Shown: one piece after another, positions 20,704 to 33,962 of the stretch
Numbering within the stretch: position 1 is the stretch's first letter
Layout of the letters: each line of letters opens with the position of its first letter
From: Austropuccinia psidii
Lineage: Eukaryota > Basidiomycota > Pucciniomycetes > Pucciniales > Sphaerophragmiaceae
Length of the DNA stretch: 64,000 bases
Assembly: GCA_023105745.1 (NCBI GenBank)
Contig: JALGQZ010000003.1
Location: 74,932,696-74,996,695 of the forward strand
Direction of reading: 5' to 3'
The notes under the pieces: generated by a model
Databases searched by the model: none
Seen by the model: the letters and a program-made list of their open reading frames with translations, nothing else
What the model was told of the DNA's origin: nothing
Position numbers and translations under genes: made by a program

Positions 20704-20781
20704 CCACGGACCGCGGACCGCGGCGTACGGCCCACGGCCACGGACCGCGGCGTACGGTCCACGGCCCACGGACCGCGGACC
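20704..20781. repeat. CGG/CCG-rich minisatellite upstream of the antisense gene
   Basis: A 78-base island almost free of AT runs, made of CACGGACCGCGG and GCGTACGG units. It contains about eleven CGG triplets and four CCGCGG palindromes. It lies 295-372 bases upstream of the antisense ATG and stands out in an otherwise AT-rich region. Confidence 0.8.
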
Positions 20782-21354
20782 ATAGGATCCCAAAGACTCA
20801 AAAAGGCCTATTATGGCCAGAAATCAACAAAAATGCCCTAATCACTAAAACACCCAAAAAGGCCTAAAAGGCCATAAAAAGCAAATTTCATCAAGATCAC
20901 TCAGGATGGAGGCCACAGCCCAAAACCCACTTGGAGGGCTGTCTGAGGCCAATTCCTTGGATAATGGGGACAAGACCCCTTGGAGGAAAGCTTCATTCAT
21001 TCATTGGATTAAGTCTGGGCCAATGAGTACAAGTCATATACTCATTGGACCCCAATTTATGAGCACAAGTGCTCAATGGCCTTTATTGTGGGATATATCC
21101 CAAGGCCACATCCCAAGGCATGGCTGATTGAATCAAAAGAAAAGAATGGCATATTCTGGAAGGAATACTCACTTAAGCTTGGAAAAAGGGGGGAATCAAT
21201 TGAATTTGGCAGGGAAGAAGGAATGAAGGATTTTCAGGATAATGATCAAGAGGAAAAGAAAATTAAAAAGAAATTTTTTTGAAAAAATGTGGGGATATTG
21301 AGATGCCACTCAACAGTGGCAGGGTATTATGGTGTTCAGGAGCCCACCAGTTTC
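20782..21354. other. TE-G 3' region between CGG block and purine tract
   Basis: No convincing coding or RNA gene. It holds short inverted words such as AGGCCTAAAAGGCC (about 20860), repeats of CCAAGGC, and A-rich tracts near 21255-21290. Confidence 0.5.
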
Positions 21355-21367
21355 AAGAGGGGGATAC
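21355..21367 (+). promoter_or_regulatory. TE-G polypurine tract
   Basis: AAGAGGGGGATAC directly abuts the 3' LTR (TGTAACAACC). TE-H has the same tract, ending ATAA, at 10895-10882. Expected plus-strand cDNA primer. Confidence 0.8.
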
Positions 21368-22127
21368 TGTAACAACCATCCATCAGGGGTAAGGGTATTC
21401 ATTCATACACCCACTCAAACACCTCAAATCAGCAAATCCAGTATCTGCATCAGCAGTCAGTTTCAGCAATCTTCATTCTGGAACATGCATACAGCTTGGT
21501 ACAACAATACAGCCTGTCAATACCTGTACAGGTTGGATTCACCCAATACAGTTTCAATACACCAATATGGAACTGTATGATCACTCAAATACACCACACC
21601 TCTTGTACAGGTTCTGTACAGCTGTACAGGACCTGTATTGGCCAGACTCAATTCAATCATCAATTATTCTCATGAAAATTCTTCCTCTGGATCAGGGCTG
21701 GTGATTCTCACATATACCAGCCCCTCTTTCTCCCCCCTGGGGACTTTTCCCCAGTTAATTAATTTAGTTTATTTATTATTTTATAATTACTCTTATCCTT
21801 ATTTTGGGTATTATAATTATTTAATCTTAAGTTAGTCTTTGCATTTCTCTCTTCGCCTGTACAGTATGAGTTGGGTGGCCATATCCTTATTAACCCTTCT
21901 CTTTCCATTCTGACAGGTTGAAACAGTGGACTTGGACTTGTTTGTGGTTGGCTCTTCTATTCTTTTACTCTTATCTTTTGTTGCTGCTTTTCTTATATTT
22001 ATTCTTTAGCAATTTATCTTTAACACTCTTAAGTGTATCCCCTTTTATCTTATCTTTGAGCCCTCCATAAGTGAGTCCCAGTTTACTGAGTGCCAGGCCC
22101 CCTTCACTTCGAAGAGCCCCTGTGACA
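21368..22127 (+). repeat. TE-G 3' LTR (760 bp)
   Basis: Matches 2306-3065 in length. By eye it differs at two positions, both near 21462-21481. It is followed by the TSD CATCC (22128-22132) and then TE-E pol. Confidence 0.95.
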
Positions 22128-25100
22128 CATCCATTCATCTTCATGTACTGGATTTCTATATCTGACAAGATATTCTCTTTGATTTTTACCCCTAAGTCTC
22201 CTTTCTTTAATGACTTTCTTTATCTTTCTGTCTTCATTCTGTTCCACAGGTGGTACAGTTAAAGGAGTTGGGTTTCTTAAGGGAAACAATTCTTTATCAG
22301 CTGGTTGATAAGGCTTTATCAAGCTGACTGGAAATGTGGGGTGTTTATTTTCCAATTCACCACTCAATTCCACTTGAACTGCATTGGTTCCATGTAAAGC
22401 AACAATAACAAAAGGTCCTACATAAGAATCTTTAAGTTTCTTTGGGCCTTTGATATTATTAAAATTCAAGGTTGAAACTAGAACTAAGTCCCCTACTTTG
22501 AAGTCTGGTACTTTATGACTCTTGTCCCACTTCTGTTTTGCATAATCAAAAGCATCATCCATACTCTGTTTTGCATGGTGTTTTACTTTATCTAGCATTA
22601 ATTTGAAGCTGGAAGCTGTAGGATGAATGTCAATCAAGTCTTTCCTCAGTGTGTCTGCTGGGAGTCTTGGATTCCATCCTTTTTCTAACATAGCAGGAGT
22701 TTGTCCTGTGGAAGAATGGACTGATGTCTTGTATGCCAATTCTAGTGCAGGTATAAGAGTGCACCAGTCATGGGTAAAGCCACCTGAGACTTTGAATTCT
22801 AATCCATAAGCACAAAATCTCCTGATCATGTCTTCTAAAGTTTGAATCATCCTCTCTGCTAGCCCATCTGTTTGAGGGTGATATGCTGTAGAGAATGATA
22901 ACTTAGTCCCAAACAATCTATGAAGATTGGTCCAAAGTGCAGATGTGAACTTGGGGTCTCTGTCACTTATGATATTCTTAAATAACCCTGTATGAGAAAT
23001 AACTCTACTCCATAAAAGAAGAGCTGTATCCATAGCAGTGTCATCTTTATGACATGGTAAGAATATGGGAGTTTTGCTATATCTGTCTACAATGACTAAA
23101 CAAGCATTATAACATTTGTCACCACTTGGAGGAAGTGCTGTGACCCAATCCATGTGAACAACTTCCCAAGGGGATTTTGGTTGTTGAATATGGATCATCA
23201 ATCCAAATTTCTTGCCTGTACTCCTGTTTGCTTTTTGGCATCTATCACAGGTATGGCAATATTCAATGGTTTGTTTTCTCCAAGATGGCCACCATGCACA
23301 GTTCTTTACTTTTTCAAGTGTTCTGTCTTCTGATAGGTGTCCAGAGTAAATGCTATCATGGCATTCATGAAGAATGGTATTGATAAGCAATCTACTACAC
23401 AGTGTCATCACACAAGAATGTTTTGTTCTATGGTAAATAATCCCATCAAACAAATGAAATCTTCCTTCAGAATAGGAATTTTTCCAAACTTCATCTAGTG
23501 CATTAACCAAAGATGTATCTTTGCAGTCTTTATCCAATAAAGAAGTCAAGATATGGCAATTCTTGTCTTGTTTATAAGACTCTCTGACCTCTTCAAAGAA
23601 TTCAGTCCCAATATCAGTTATGTTAATTCCTTCAATTGGAATCTGTGGTTCAGCTTCCAAAGGTACATAAGCTGGGTTATCAGGAGTGTTGGCTAAAGCC
23701 CATCTACTAAGTCCATCAGCATTCTTGTGAATGTTTCCTGCTTTATGAACTATAGTCATGTTTCCTCTATATTCTTGAATGGCTATTTGCCATCTCAACA
23801 TATGTCTGTTGGGAGTTTTCATGTTAAGAAGTGATTTCACGGCATTACAGTCAGTTATCACTTCAAAAACACTGCCATCAAGATAATAGTGTAGTTTCTC
23901 AAGTGCCCATACCAAACATAAGCACTCCATTTGGCTTGCACCATATCTGGCGTCTGTTGGTTTTATTTGTCTTGAGATATAACAAACTGGTCCTTCTGTA
24001 GGTTTGTCATCAATAATCTGGACTTGATGTAGGGCTGCCCCTAGTCCATCTCCACATGCATCAATGTACAATTTAAAAGAAATATTCCACTCAGGCATGA
24101 GGAGTAAAGGTGCTTCTGTAAGGGCTTTCTTTATCTTCTCATAAGCTTTAATTCTTTCCTGTGTCATCTCAAATACAGTCTGTTGATCACAGATTCTATA
24201 GAGTGACTTGGCTATAATTGCAAAATCTTTCAAGTGTTGCCTATAGTAACTAGCAAATCCAAGAAAAGACATCATTTCTTTTTTATTCTGGGGTATTGGC
24301 TTAAGTAACACTGCTGCTACTTTATTCTTGTCAATACCCAAGCTCAAACCAGAAACAACATGTGCTAATGCTTTGAGTTCTTCAAAACCAAAATTGCATT
24401 TCTTAAGTGAAATTTTCATGTTCACTTCTGCAACTTTATGAAGTACTCTTGCAAGTCTTTCAAGGTGCAAAGACCATGAGTCAGAACATATAATAATATC
24501 ATCAATATAAATGATAAGCCATCCTTCAGACAATTCTGTGGGGAAGATGGTATTCATCATTCTTTGATAATGAGATGGAGCATTTTTAATGCCAAATGGC
24601 AGTCTAAGATACTCAAAAATGCCACAGTGAGTGATAATTCTAAGTAATTTCTTAGCTTTAGGCGTCAAAACATTTTGATGGAAGCCTTTCAATGCATCCA
24701 TTGATGTTATATACTTTGCTTTAGACAATTGAGTCAAGGTTTCTTGAATTCTAGGGATTGGATACCTATCTGGAACTGTGTAGGTATTCAAAGCTCTGAA
24801 ATCTCCAACCATTCTTGACTTATCATTATGCCATGCAATAATAACAGGTGTTGTCACTTCAACTTCCTCATTATGGCCTACTTTCCTTAGCACACAAAGT
24901 TGGATCAACTCTTGGATATGTTTTTCAAAGGCCTCTCTAGCTCTGGGACTGGCTGGATAAGCTGGTCTTCTAAGTACTGGAGGATATGGTCTGTCAATAT
25001 TAAGAGTAATATCAACTTCATGTCCTCTTATAGCGCCTAATGGTTCATTATCAGAGGCAAATGCATTTTTATATGTGTATAACACATTAATAAGCTCATT

Positions 25101-25795
25101 CCTCATCTTTCGTGACAATGATTGATTAATTTGTGCTTCAACAAGTTGATTAGTCACAAATTCATCTTTGTAAGTATCCTTGACAGAAGATACTACAGAT
25201 ATCTGTTTTGGCATATTGGAGAAAGCAAATTTTTGTCTCTTGTTATCTCCAATTGTGAAATATCTGTCTTTATGGTTATTTATATCAATACCATAAATAT
25301 TCAAGTAATCATTTCCCAGAATGATGTGCTGAGATGTGAAATTATCCATTACTACAATCTCAGTTTTCATTCTTACACTTCCTGCTGGATGTGGGAATAC
25401 AATATTAGTGTCCAATATGCCCAAGGGGTACATATTGTTACTGGCACTACTGAATTGTACACCTTCTATTGGTAATAGATGATTTTTCCATTCAGGAAGT
25501 ATAATTTGGGGATAATCTTTGCCAACACAAGTGCAAAATGCCCCTGTATCCAAATTTACTTTGGCTTCAATATCACCCATCAGAACTGATGTGATACAGG
25601 ATGCTCCAGCAGTATAACCCTTTCCTCTAGCAGGTTTTGTTTTACACATTCTGGCATCTTGGATATTGATCAGGTTGCAGCAATCTTCACTGTACTGTGG
25701 CAAGTGGGTATGGACTTCTGTGACCTCAAAGAAAGCTGAAATGTTTTCAATGTTATAGTCCTCCACTGGTGTATCTTCAGAGATTGCAGAATCTT
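22128..25795 (-). CDS. TE-E gag-pol, middle part: protease to chromodomain
   Basis: Open throughout. It enters from the gag part at 36498 and leaves at the TE-G insertion, with the last codons at 2305-2229. Domains in order: spacer, protease ([15 protein letters not shown]), RT ([30 protein letters not shown]), RNase H ([42 protein letters not shown]), integrase ([46 protein letters not shown]) and a chromodomain-like tail. Compared with TE-J it has several changes at conserved places (GKDYPQ for [14 protein letters not shown] for [16 protein letters not shown] for ALGHVVSG), so activity is doubtful even without the insertions. 22128-22132 and 25791-25795 are target duplications. Confidence 0.92.
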
Positions 25796-27820
25796 TGTAA
25801 GGTTTGACTATGAAACAATAAGTAAAAATTACTAATTTATTACTTATTGTACTCTGAATGTCCTTATAATTGAAATAAATAAGATTAAAATAATAATAAT
25901 AATAAAGAAATATTATTATTATGGCGTAAAAATATTATATTATTAAATAAATATAATAATATAATTAATATTATATGAAATTATAATATTATAAATAATA
26001 TATTAATATAAAATAATTAATATATTATAAAGCTCTTTATTATTGTTACCAACAAATAATAAAGGCGTAAAAAATTGTTTTTTATAAATAAAAAACAATT
26101 AATAACATTAATATTACTAATATTAAAGTTATATATTAATATAAATACTATTTATATTAATTAAGAATTATTAAGAATAATAATAAGAGAGAAATTATTA
26201 TAATAAGATGAAATAACCTACTTTTAACACTTAAAATAATAATTTTGAGATATTTTACGCCAAAAGAATATAATACAACTTTTTCAAATTGTATTTACAA
26301 TAAAAAATAAAGAAAATTACTAAATTTCTTGATTTTACGTGGAAATGAGTTTTTAGAGAGATTTTTAACAAAAACAATTAAATAAATGATTTAATCACGT
26401 CAAAATAGATGATTATAGCAAGGTGGTCTTTGGTCTTTAATAATATAACAGTTTTATATATAAAGAATAAAGAAATTACCTTTGATTTAATTGATTTAAT
26501 GTTTTTGATGTGTCTGAGGGGAAAATAGAGTAAAAAGAGCTCTATTTATAGTAAATACCTCCCTCCTAGAGTCCAACAGGCTTCTAGTAGACGTGTACTG
26601 ATCATATCCACTGGAATTGATCAATATTTTAAGGTTTGAGGGTGATTACATCATGATCAAACCATATTACATCATTATTGCACCATTATTTAGAGTTATC
26701 ACTATAACTCTAAGTGTGATGACATCAGAGGCTTGGCAGAACCCCAAATTTCGTGGATTTTATTAGTTTTAATCATAAACTAATAGTATTCACCAATTTT
26801 ATCACTATTAAGACTGTTAAACTTAATTTAAGGTTACAGTATGTGATCATAACAGCTCAATTTAAGCTCAAACTTTGATCCTCAATAACGTTTAAGGTTT
26901 TCACGCTACAGCAATTCAGAGAGTGAATTCTGATAGCCTGACATAACCTCATTATGCTGCCAAGAGCTTTTCATTACATCATCAAAACTCTAATTTTGAT
27001 GATTTTTCTTGTAACTCATCTTTTCTGTCGAAATTCAATATTTTAAACTTCAAACCTTGATTTCAGGGGGTTATACCCTGAATTTAATAATAAAGATTAC
27101 ATCATTCTTCACGAATGAACTAGTAGAATCCAACTGTGTACTTTTTTTTAAGTTTGGAGCACTTTCACAACAAAGTGGTCAACAGCTCTGTTGATTTTTA
27201 TCAATATTTCATCATAATTTTTAACCTTGTTTATAACTTGTAAAATAAAGTTCATATCTGTGTTCTTACAGTAATTACGTGGTAACTTTATTTTCGGTTC
27301 ATCATTCTATCATGTATATTTTAGAAGATATTAGCTATGATCACTGAATATATGCGTTGACCAAAAAAGTGCATATATTCAGGATAATTCCTTAAGTATT
27401 GATTTTGGGAATTAGCTTATTAATTGTTTTATATGTGGATTTTTGTGGGGAATCCACTGGTACAATTTATTTCACATGTTGTTTCATTAGTTTCTGAGAT
27501 AAATAAGGTTTTATGATTTTTATAAGGTATTATACCTTATAATTCCTTAAATATTGACTTTACAGATATGCCATAAAAGTGGTATATGTGTATTTTTCCA
27601 TGGGGAATCCAATGGTATAATTTATTTCACATGTTCATTCATTGGTTTTTAAGTTAAACCAATTTTAGTACCAATTTATGGTATTTTTTGTATATTTGAG
27701 TAATTATTTTTAGTGTATAATTATTCTAATTAATTTTAATATAATTATATTAAAGGTATAATTATTATTAATCTTTTTTGTGACCTTATTGGATATGTGG
27801 TCATATCTCAAAGGCTCACA
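25796..27820 (-). repeat. TE-F 3' LTR (LTR family 2, 2,025 bp)
   Basis: On the minus strand it runs TGTGAGCC...CAAACCTTACA and equals 34468-36492 in length. It is highly AT-rich at 25850-26200, where almost the whole strand is A, T and short palindromes. Its termini resemble those of LTR families 1 and 3, while the interior differs. Confidence 0.94.
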
Positions 27821-27856
27821 TTCCCTACCACCAAAAAAAAGATTGTACCACAATCT
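27821..27856 (-). promoter_or_regulatory. TE-F polypurine tract and adjacent hairpin
   Basis: GGTGGTAGGGAA (27832-27821, minus) adjoins the 3' LTR. The preceding inverted repeat AGATTGT...ACAATCT (27856-27840) corresponds to AAATTGT...ACAATTT in families 1 and 3, with an A-T pair replaced by G-C on both sides. Confidence 0.78.
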
Positions 27857-27940
27857 GATATGTGTGATTAGGGTATCATCCACTGTCCTACCTCTTCACT
27901 AGACTTTGTTAGTCTTGAAGCTCAATAATGCTTAACTTTT

Positions 27941-30900
27941 CTATTTTTCAGGCTTTCTTTCATGTCTGAACCTTCTTAGTAGTTTATCAGCATTTGTTAT
28001 ATCTTTCTCAAGTAGCCATTCATCTTCTTGAGTTGAATTTCTATACCTCAGAAGGTATTCCCTTTCTTTTTTGTTTCTTGTCCTTCTTTCTTTAAGGACT
28101 TTTACTATTTTCTTTTCCTCTCCTTCCTCCAAGGGGGGAATTTCAAGTGGGGGTTTTTTTCTTAGTGGAAATAACTCCTTGTCACTTGAACTGTAAGGTT
28201 TTATCAGTCTTACAGGGAAAGTTGGGTGTTTGTTCATTAGTTCACCTGTGAGTTCTAATTGCACAGCATTGGGTCCATGAAGTGCTTTTATCATAAATGG
28301 TCCTGCAAAAGAATCTTTCAATTTCTTTGGGCCTTTTATGTTATTGAAATTAAGGGTTGATACTAAAACCAAGTCCCCTATTTTGAAGTCAGGTGGTTTA
28401 TGACTTTTATCCCATCTTTCTTTTGCATATTTAAAAGAATCTTGCATGCATCTGTTTGCATGGTGTCTTGCTTTGTCAAGCATTATCTTGAAACTGCTTG
28501 CTGTTGGATGTATATCCACTAAGTCCTTTTTGAGGGTATCATAAGGAAGTCTTGGATTCCAACCTTTCTCTAGCATTGCTGGTGTTTTGCCAGTAGAAGA
28601 ATGGATTGATGTCTTATATGCCAGTTCAAGTGCTGGTATTAGTGTACACCAATCATGTGTAAAACCATCAGAATCTTTGAATTCTAGCCCATAAGCACAG
28701 AATCTTCTGATCATATCCTCTAGGGTTTGTATCATTCTTTCTGCTAGACCATCAGTTTGAGGATGATAAGCTGTTGAGAATGATAACTTTGTCCCAAACA
28801 AGTTATGGAGGTTTGTCCATAATGCTGAAGTGAACTTTGGGTCTCTGTCACTTATAATATTTTGGAATAAGCCTGTGTGGCTAATGACTTTATTCCATAT
28901 CATTATGGCTGTATCCATAGCTGTGTCATCTTTATGACATGGTAAGAACATGGGAGTTTTACTGTACCTGTCAACTAACACTAGACATGCATTATAACTC
29001 CTGTCTCCTCCTGGAGGTAAGGCTGTTACCCAATCCATATCAACTATTTCCCATGGGGATTTTGGTTCTTGAATTTGGATCATCATTCCAAATTTCTTTC
29101 CTGTGGCTCTGTTGGCCTTTTGACATCTGTCACAGCTTTGGCAGTATTCTGCAACATCTTTCTTCCAATTTGGCCACCAAGAGCAGGTTTTCACCCTCTC
29201 TAGTGTCCTATCTTCTGAGAGATGTCCAGATGCAACACTATCATGACACTCATGTAAAATAGTGTTTATTAGTGTTCTATCTGTTAAGGCCATAACACAT
29301 GTGTGTTTTGTTCTATGGTAAAGGATTCCATCAAGGAGGTGAAATCTTTCTTCATCATATGCCTTTTTCCATATTTCATCTAGTTTTGATGAAAGTGATG
29401 GATCTTTGCAGTCTTTCATTAGAAGTTGGCTTAAGATATGGCAATTTTTGTCTGTCTTATAGCTTTCTTTAACTTGGTTAAAGAATTCTGTGCCAATGTC
29501 TGTAACACATATTCCTTCTATATGGTGCTCTTCTTGTGGTACCCATGCTGGATTGTCAGGGGTATTTGCTAGAGCCCATCTGCTAAGACCATCTGCATTT
29601 TTATGGATATTTCCAGATTTATGAACAATAGTCATATTTCCTCTATATTCTTGGATAGCAATTTGCCATCTCAGCATATGTCTATTTGGAGTCTTCATAT
29701 TTAATAGTGATTTCACAGCATTACAGTCTGTGATTACATCAAATACTGTGCCATCCAAATAATAGTGCAGTTTTTCTAAAGCCCATACTAGGCATAAGCA
29801 TTCCATTTGGCTTGCTCCATACCTTGCTTCTGTTGGCTTTATTTGCCTTGAAATGAAACAAATTGGTCCTTCCACTGGTTTATCATTGATAATTTGTGTT
29901 TGGTGAAGTGCAGCACCTAGTCCTTCTCCACAAGCATCAATGTACAGTTTGAAGGGTAGTTTTCAATCTGGCATTAGAAGAAATGGGGCATTTGTTAAGG
30001 AATTTTTCAATTCTTCATATGCCTTGACTCTTTCTTCTGTCATCTCATAGACTGTTTGTTGGTCACATAGCTTATACAAGGATTTAGCAATCTTTGCAAA
30101 GTCCTTTATATGCTGTCTATAGTAACCAGCAAATCCTAGAAATGATTGCATTTCTTTTTTGGTTTGAGGCATTGGTTTAAGTAGTACTGCTGCTACTTTA
30201 TTTTTGTCTATGCCTAGACTAAGTCCAGATACTACATGTCCTAGGGCTTTTAATTCACTATATGCAAAATGACATTTTTTCAATGAAATTTTCATATTTA
30301 CTTGGACTATTTTCTGTAGTACCCTTTCTAGTCTTGTCAGGTGATTTTCCCAAGTTTCTGAGCAAACTATGATATCATCAATGTAGATTATTAACCATCC
30401 TTCTGATAATTCTTCAGGAAATATGGTATTCATCATTCTTTGATAATGGGAAGGTGCATTTTTTATCCCAAATGGCATTCTTAAGTATTCAAAAATTCCA
30501 CAATGGACTATTATTCTTAGTAGTTTCTTGGCATTGTCTGTTAAGACATTTTGATGAAAACCCTTAAGAGCATCCATAGCTGTGATGAACTTAGCTTGTG
30601 ACAATTGGGTCAATGTCTCATGGATTCTGGGTATTGGATATCTGTCTGGAATGGTATAGGTATTCAGGGCTCTGAAGTCTCCTACCATCCTTGATTTTCC
30701 ATTATGCCAAGTTATAATGACAGGTGTAGTAACTTCTACTTGTTCATTATGTCCAACCTTTCTTAATACTCCAAGGTCCATTAATTCTTTAATGTGCACC
30801 TCTAGGGCTTCTCTAGCTCTTGGACTGGCTGGATAAGCAGGTCTTCTTAATAAAGGTGGGTAAGGTTTTTCTACATTAAGAATTATATCCACTTCATGTC

Positions 30901-33738
30901 CAATTATGGCACCTAGTGGTTCTTTGTCAGTTGCAAAGGCATTTTTATACTTAAATAAGAGATCAATCAATTTTTCTCTCATTTTTTCTGTTAATTCTTG
31001 GTTGAATTCTTCCTCTTTGAGTTGTTCAGATATAAAAAGTTCTTTTTCTGGAATTTTTTCCTCATTCTTAATAACTGTGATTTGTTTTTTGTTATTTAAG
31101 AATCCAAACTTTTGTCTTTTATTATCTCCTATGGTAAAATATCTATCCTTTTGGTTGGAGATATCTATACCATAGATTGATAAGTAGTCATTTCCAAGTA
31201 TGAAATGATTACTAGTACAGTTGTCCATTACTACAATATCTACTTTGATTCTGACACATTGTGAGGGATGAGGGAAAATTAGTGTTAAATCAATTATTCC
31301 AAGGGGCTTCATGCTCTCACTTGCACTACTAAATTTGACACCTTGTATTGGCATAAGTTTTTCTTGCCAGTCTGGGACAATGGTTTTTAAATAACTTTTG
31401 CCAACACAAGTGCAATATGCTCCTGTATCCAAGTTAATCTTCCTTCTTGGTTATCAGCCATAACAATACTTATACTTGATTTTCCAGCTGTATATCCCAT
31501 TCCTCTTGCAGGTTTGGTTCTATACATTTTGGCATCTTGTATGTTTGTCAGATTTGTGTCAGATGTTCCAACTTGTGGCAAGTTTGAGTTAACATCCAGT
31601 ACTTCATAAATTATATCAATATTATTAATTTGTGCATTAATTATATTGATTTCATCACTTTCAGAGCTCTCTGACTCTTCTGTCTCTTTTTCAGAGTCAG
31701 ATTCCTCTTCTTTGTCATTGTGGTTTTCTGTTTCCACAATTTCATTGATCTTTGCTTTTTTAAGGCAATTATTGGCTAAGTGTCCAATACCTCCACATTT
31801 ATGGCATTTTCTTTGCTCATTATTGTTGGATGTATTGGGTTTAAAGTATTCTTTTGATTTATCTTTCTTGATAAATGGTTTGTTTGGGCTTTTAATGTCC
31901 AATCTTTTCCAAGTCCTGCCAATTTTTGTTCTTGTCACTATATCTTCTAGTGCATTTATATACTCTTCTGTGGAGCATGGTTCTATACACCTGCTTCTTA
32001 GGGCATGTTCTAGTTCCCCTCCACATTTTTTAAGTATTTTCATGTGCACCATCTTCTGTGACATTTCTGGGTACAGTGCATTAAGCCTTTCAACTTGTTT
32101 TAAGAACCAAGTTAAAGGTTTATCTTTCTCTGGGTCAAAGAAAGAGTTTTCAAATGCATTTTCTATCTCATACCTCCAGGCATCATTTGCCCACTTGGTG
32201 ATTATTTCTTGTTTCCACCAAGACCAGGTATTTTTACCATTTGTCTATCTTATGCCATAATACCATCTTTTTGCAGATTTTTCAAATAATGAATGTAATC
32301 TTGCAGTGATTAATTCATCTGGTATGGCATAGTCTTCTTGTAACATGTCAATTGTTTTAATAAATGACATGTGGTCATATTCACCTTCTCCTGTGAATGT
32401 TGGCCATTCCTTCAATTGAGGTGCTTCTTTCATTAATACTTGGTTGTTGTCTTGATGACTCAAGTCTGTTATGAAAGGATTTGACAATTCCTCTTTTGTT
32501 TTAACAGGGCTTCTTATATGAGAAAATGGTGTTGATAACTTTGGCATATTTAAGTTAGCCTCATTAATCTTATCCATTTTTTCTGTAATAAGCCTTATTT
32601 CACTTTGAATATCATCTTTTAGATGCATTCTTGCTTCATCACTTTTTTCCACATGGTCCAAAAGTAATTTTTGGTGTGATGAAGTCTTTTCTTCAAATTT
32701 CTCTACAGAAATACTTAATTTATTTAATTTTTCTGTAAGGTTATCAATACTCACATCATAATTGATTGTCAAAGTCTTGTCTTTGATATCTTTTATGTAT
32801 TTATACAATTCTTGTTGTCCTTGTATTAATTTTTGAGTATTGTCAATTAAATTCTTTGGTTTATTATTTTCAACAATAAACTTAATGTTGTCAATTTCTT
32901 TTTTGTTTTGCACAACAATTTTTGTTAAAGAAGATAAATTGTTATTTATTTCTTGTAGTTATAATAAACTGTTTTTAATTTCTTTTAGAGGTAATATACT
33001 ATTTTTAATTTCTGTTAAAGTATTTACAACATCTTTGGACAAGGTTATTTCTTTGGGAAATGAGGTTGTCTCATTCTTTGCTCTTCCTTGTCCTTTAATT
33101 CCATCAAGGTTCTGGCCATGTTGAAAACATTGTCCATGGCATCCTTTTGGATTCTTGGGATTCTGTAGCTTGGGGAATATGGTTTCCTCCAATGCTTTTT
33201 CTTGTTCTTCTTCCCTTCTTGGGGAAGTGGGTTGGCTTGAGGCTTGCTGGTAGAAGCTACTGGGGCTTCTTCCTTGGTTGCCTCCCTCTTTTTGGCATGA
33301 TAATCCTTGATTTTTTTGATTTGAGGTTTGGATGACAGTGGATTCCATCCATTGGAGTATTTCACTATCTCCTCCTCTTTGAGGAACTTTTTCAGGATGT
33401 GCCAGGAGTTCATCTCTCCTTGGTGTATTTGAGGCAGCATTTCCCAGTCTTTGTCCTTGTATACTGTGTAATACTGCTTGTACTGGCTCATGTAGATGTC
33501 TATTTGAGCCCTCTGAATGTGATTTGTACCTGTTTGAGTTACTCATACTTAGTTCCAATTCAGGCTCAGATATCATGGGCATTTCTGGGACTTGCCTTTG
33601 GGATAAGGCACTTCCTTGTGTGGATTCTGTTCCACTGGGGATATTGCCCTTTCTTTTCCCTTTTGAGGGATCAATTCTACTTCTGAGTCCAGCTCCATCT
33701 GATTGGATGGAGTATTGGGAACCTCTTCTGGTAGTCAT
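27941..33738 (-). pseudogene. TE-F gag-pol, disrupted
   Basis: One original frame starting MTTRRGSQYS (33738). The N-terminal half is Ser/Gln-rich, followed by a coiled-coil-like Lys/Glu/Ile region, a Gag core (LKEWPTFTGEGEYDHMSF) and a CHKCGGIGHLANNC knuckle. Protease ([10 protein letters not shown]), RT ([10 protein letters not shown]), RNase H, integrase ([20 protein letters not shown]) and a chromodomain-like tail follow. Lesions: stops at 32961-32959 and 32247-32245, a frameshift near 31430 just before the protease, and a stop at 29965-29963 where TE-D has a Trp codon. TE-I has the same gene open across the first three sites. Confidence 0.92.
33045..33512 (-). CDS. TE-F +1-frame ORF overlapping gag (putative spliced accessory protein)
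   Basis: Lies inside gag in the +1 frame: 155 codons plus stop after a TTCAG acceptor, with the first ATG at 33491 (148 codons). Motifs: IDIYMSQYKQYYTVYKDKDW, QGEMNSWHILKKFLKEEE, GWNPLSSKPQIKKIK, YRIPRIQKDAMDNVFNMART. Nearly identical in TE-I and recognisably related in TE-E. It is intact here although gag-pol is broken, but the ORF is short. Function unknown. Confidence 0.55.
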   Translation of the reverse strand, partial: RAQIDIYMSQYKQYYTVYKDKDWEMLPQIHQGEMNSWHILKKFLKEEEIVKYSNGWNPLSSKPQIKKIKDYHAKKREATKEEAPVASTSKPQANPLPQEGKKNKKKHWRKPYSPSYRIPRIQKDAMDNVFNMARTLMELKDKEEQRMRQPHFPKK

Positions 33739-33812
33739 AATTAAAGAATAAGAAAAAATAAAAGTATTTTAGAATAAAATTCTTTTATGGTAATTTAAAA
33801 AGAGGTGCTCAC

Positions 33813-33962
33813 CTTCAGAGTCTTGAATGGTGGGCCCTGGAAATTCTAATTTCTTACCTTTCTTTCTTTTGGTGATAACTGGTGTTGGAGAACTTTGACA
33901 AGTTTCTTCCACCAATCTCTCAACAGTAGTTTGGTTGTCTTCTGTTGGGTTATCTTCAAACA
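33813..33962 (-). other. TE-F leader exon (AG...GT bounded) upstream of gag
   Basis: 150 bases between TTTTTTAG and GTGAGC, open in one frame (FEDNPTEDNQ, TVERLVEETC, VITKRKK, FPGPTIQDSEG). TE-I has the same exon at 53592-53741 with identical length and boundaries. Phase 1 at both ends. Confidence 0.6.

Larger units (their letters stand above)
2306..22127 (+). mobile_element. TE-G: Ty3/Gypsy chromodomain element with an antisense accessory gene, split by TE-H
   Basis: Plus-sense element with 760-bp LTRs at 2306-3065 and 21368-22127 and TSD CATCC (2301-2305, 22128-22132). Order: LTR, self-primer site, low-complexity leader, gag, -1 frameshift site, pol, repeated 3' region, antisense gene, CGG-rich block, purine tract, LTR. 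TE-H sits in the antisense gene (10118-19618). I see only two differences between the LTRs, yet pol has two in-frame stops and the antisense gene one. It is therefore a young but defective copy. Confidence 0.95.

Noticed and set aside
25840..26210. Dense AT palindromes in the family-2 LTR, considered as a replication origin or MITE
   Set aside because: Present at the same place in each LTR of the family, with no terminal repeats or TSD of their own. Simple low-complexity LTR sequence.
27941..33738. RIP-type C-to-T decay as the cause of TE-F and TE-A stops
   Set aside because: Lesions include C-to-A changes and frameshifts besides G-to-A/C-to-T. No consistent dinucleotide bias is visible by eye; a full count would be needed.
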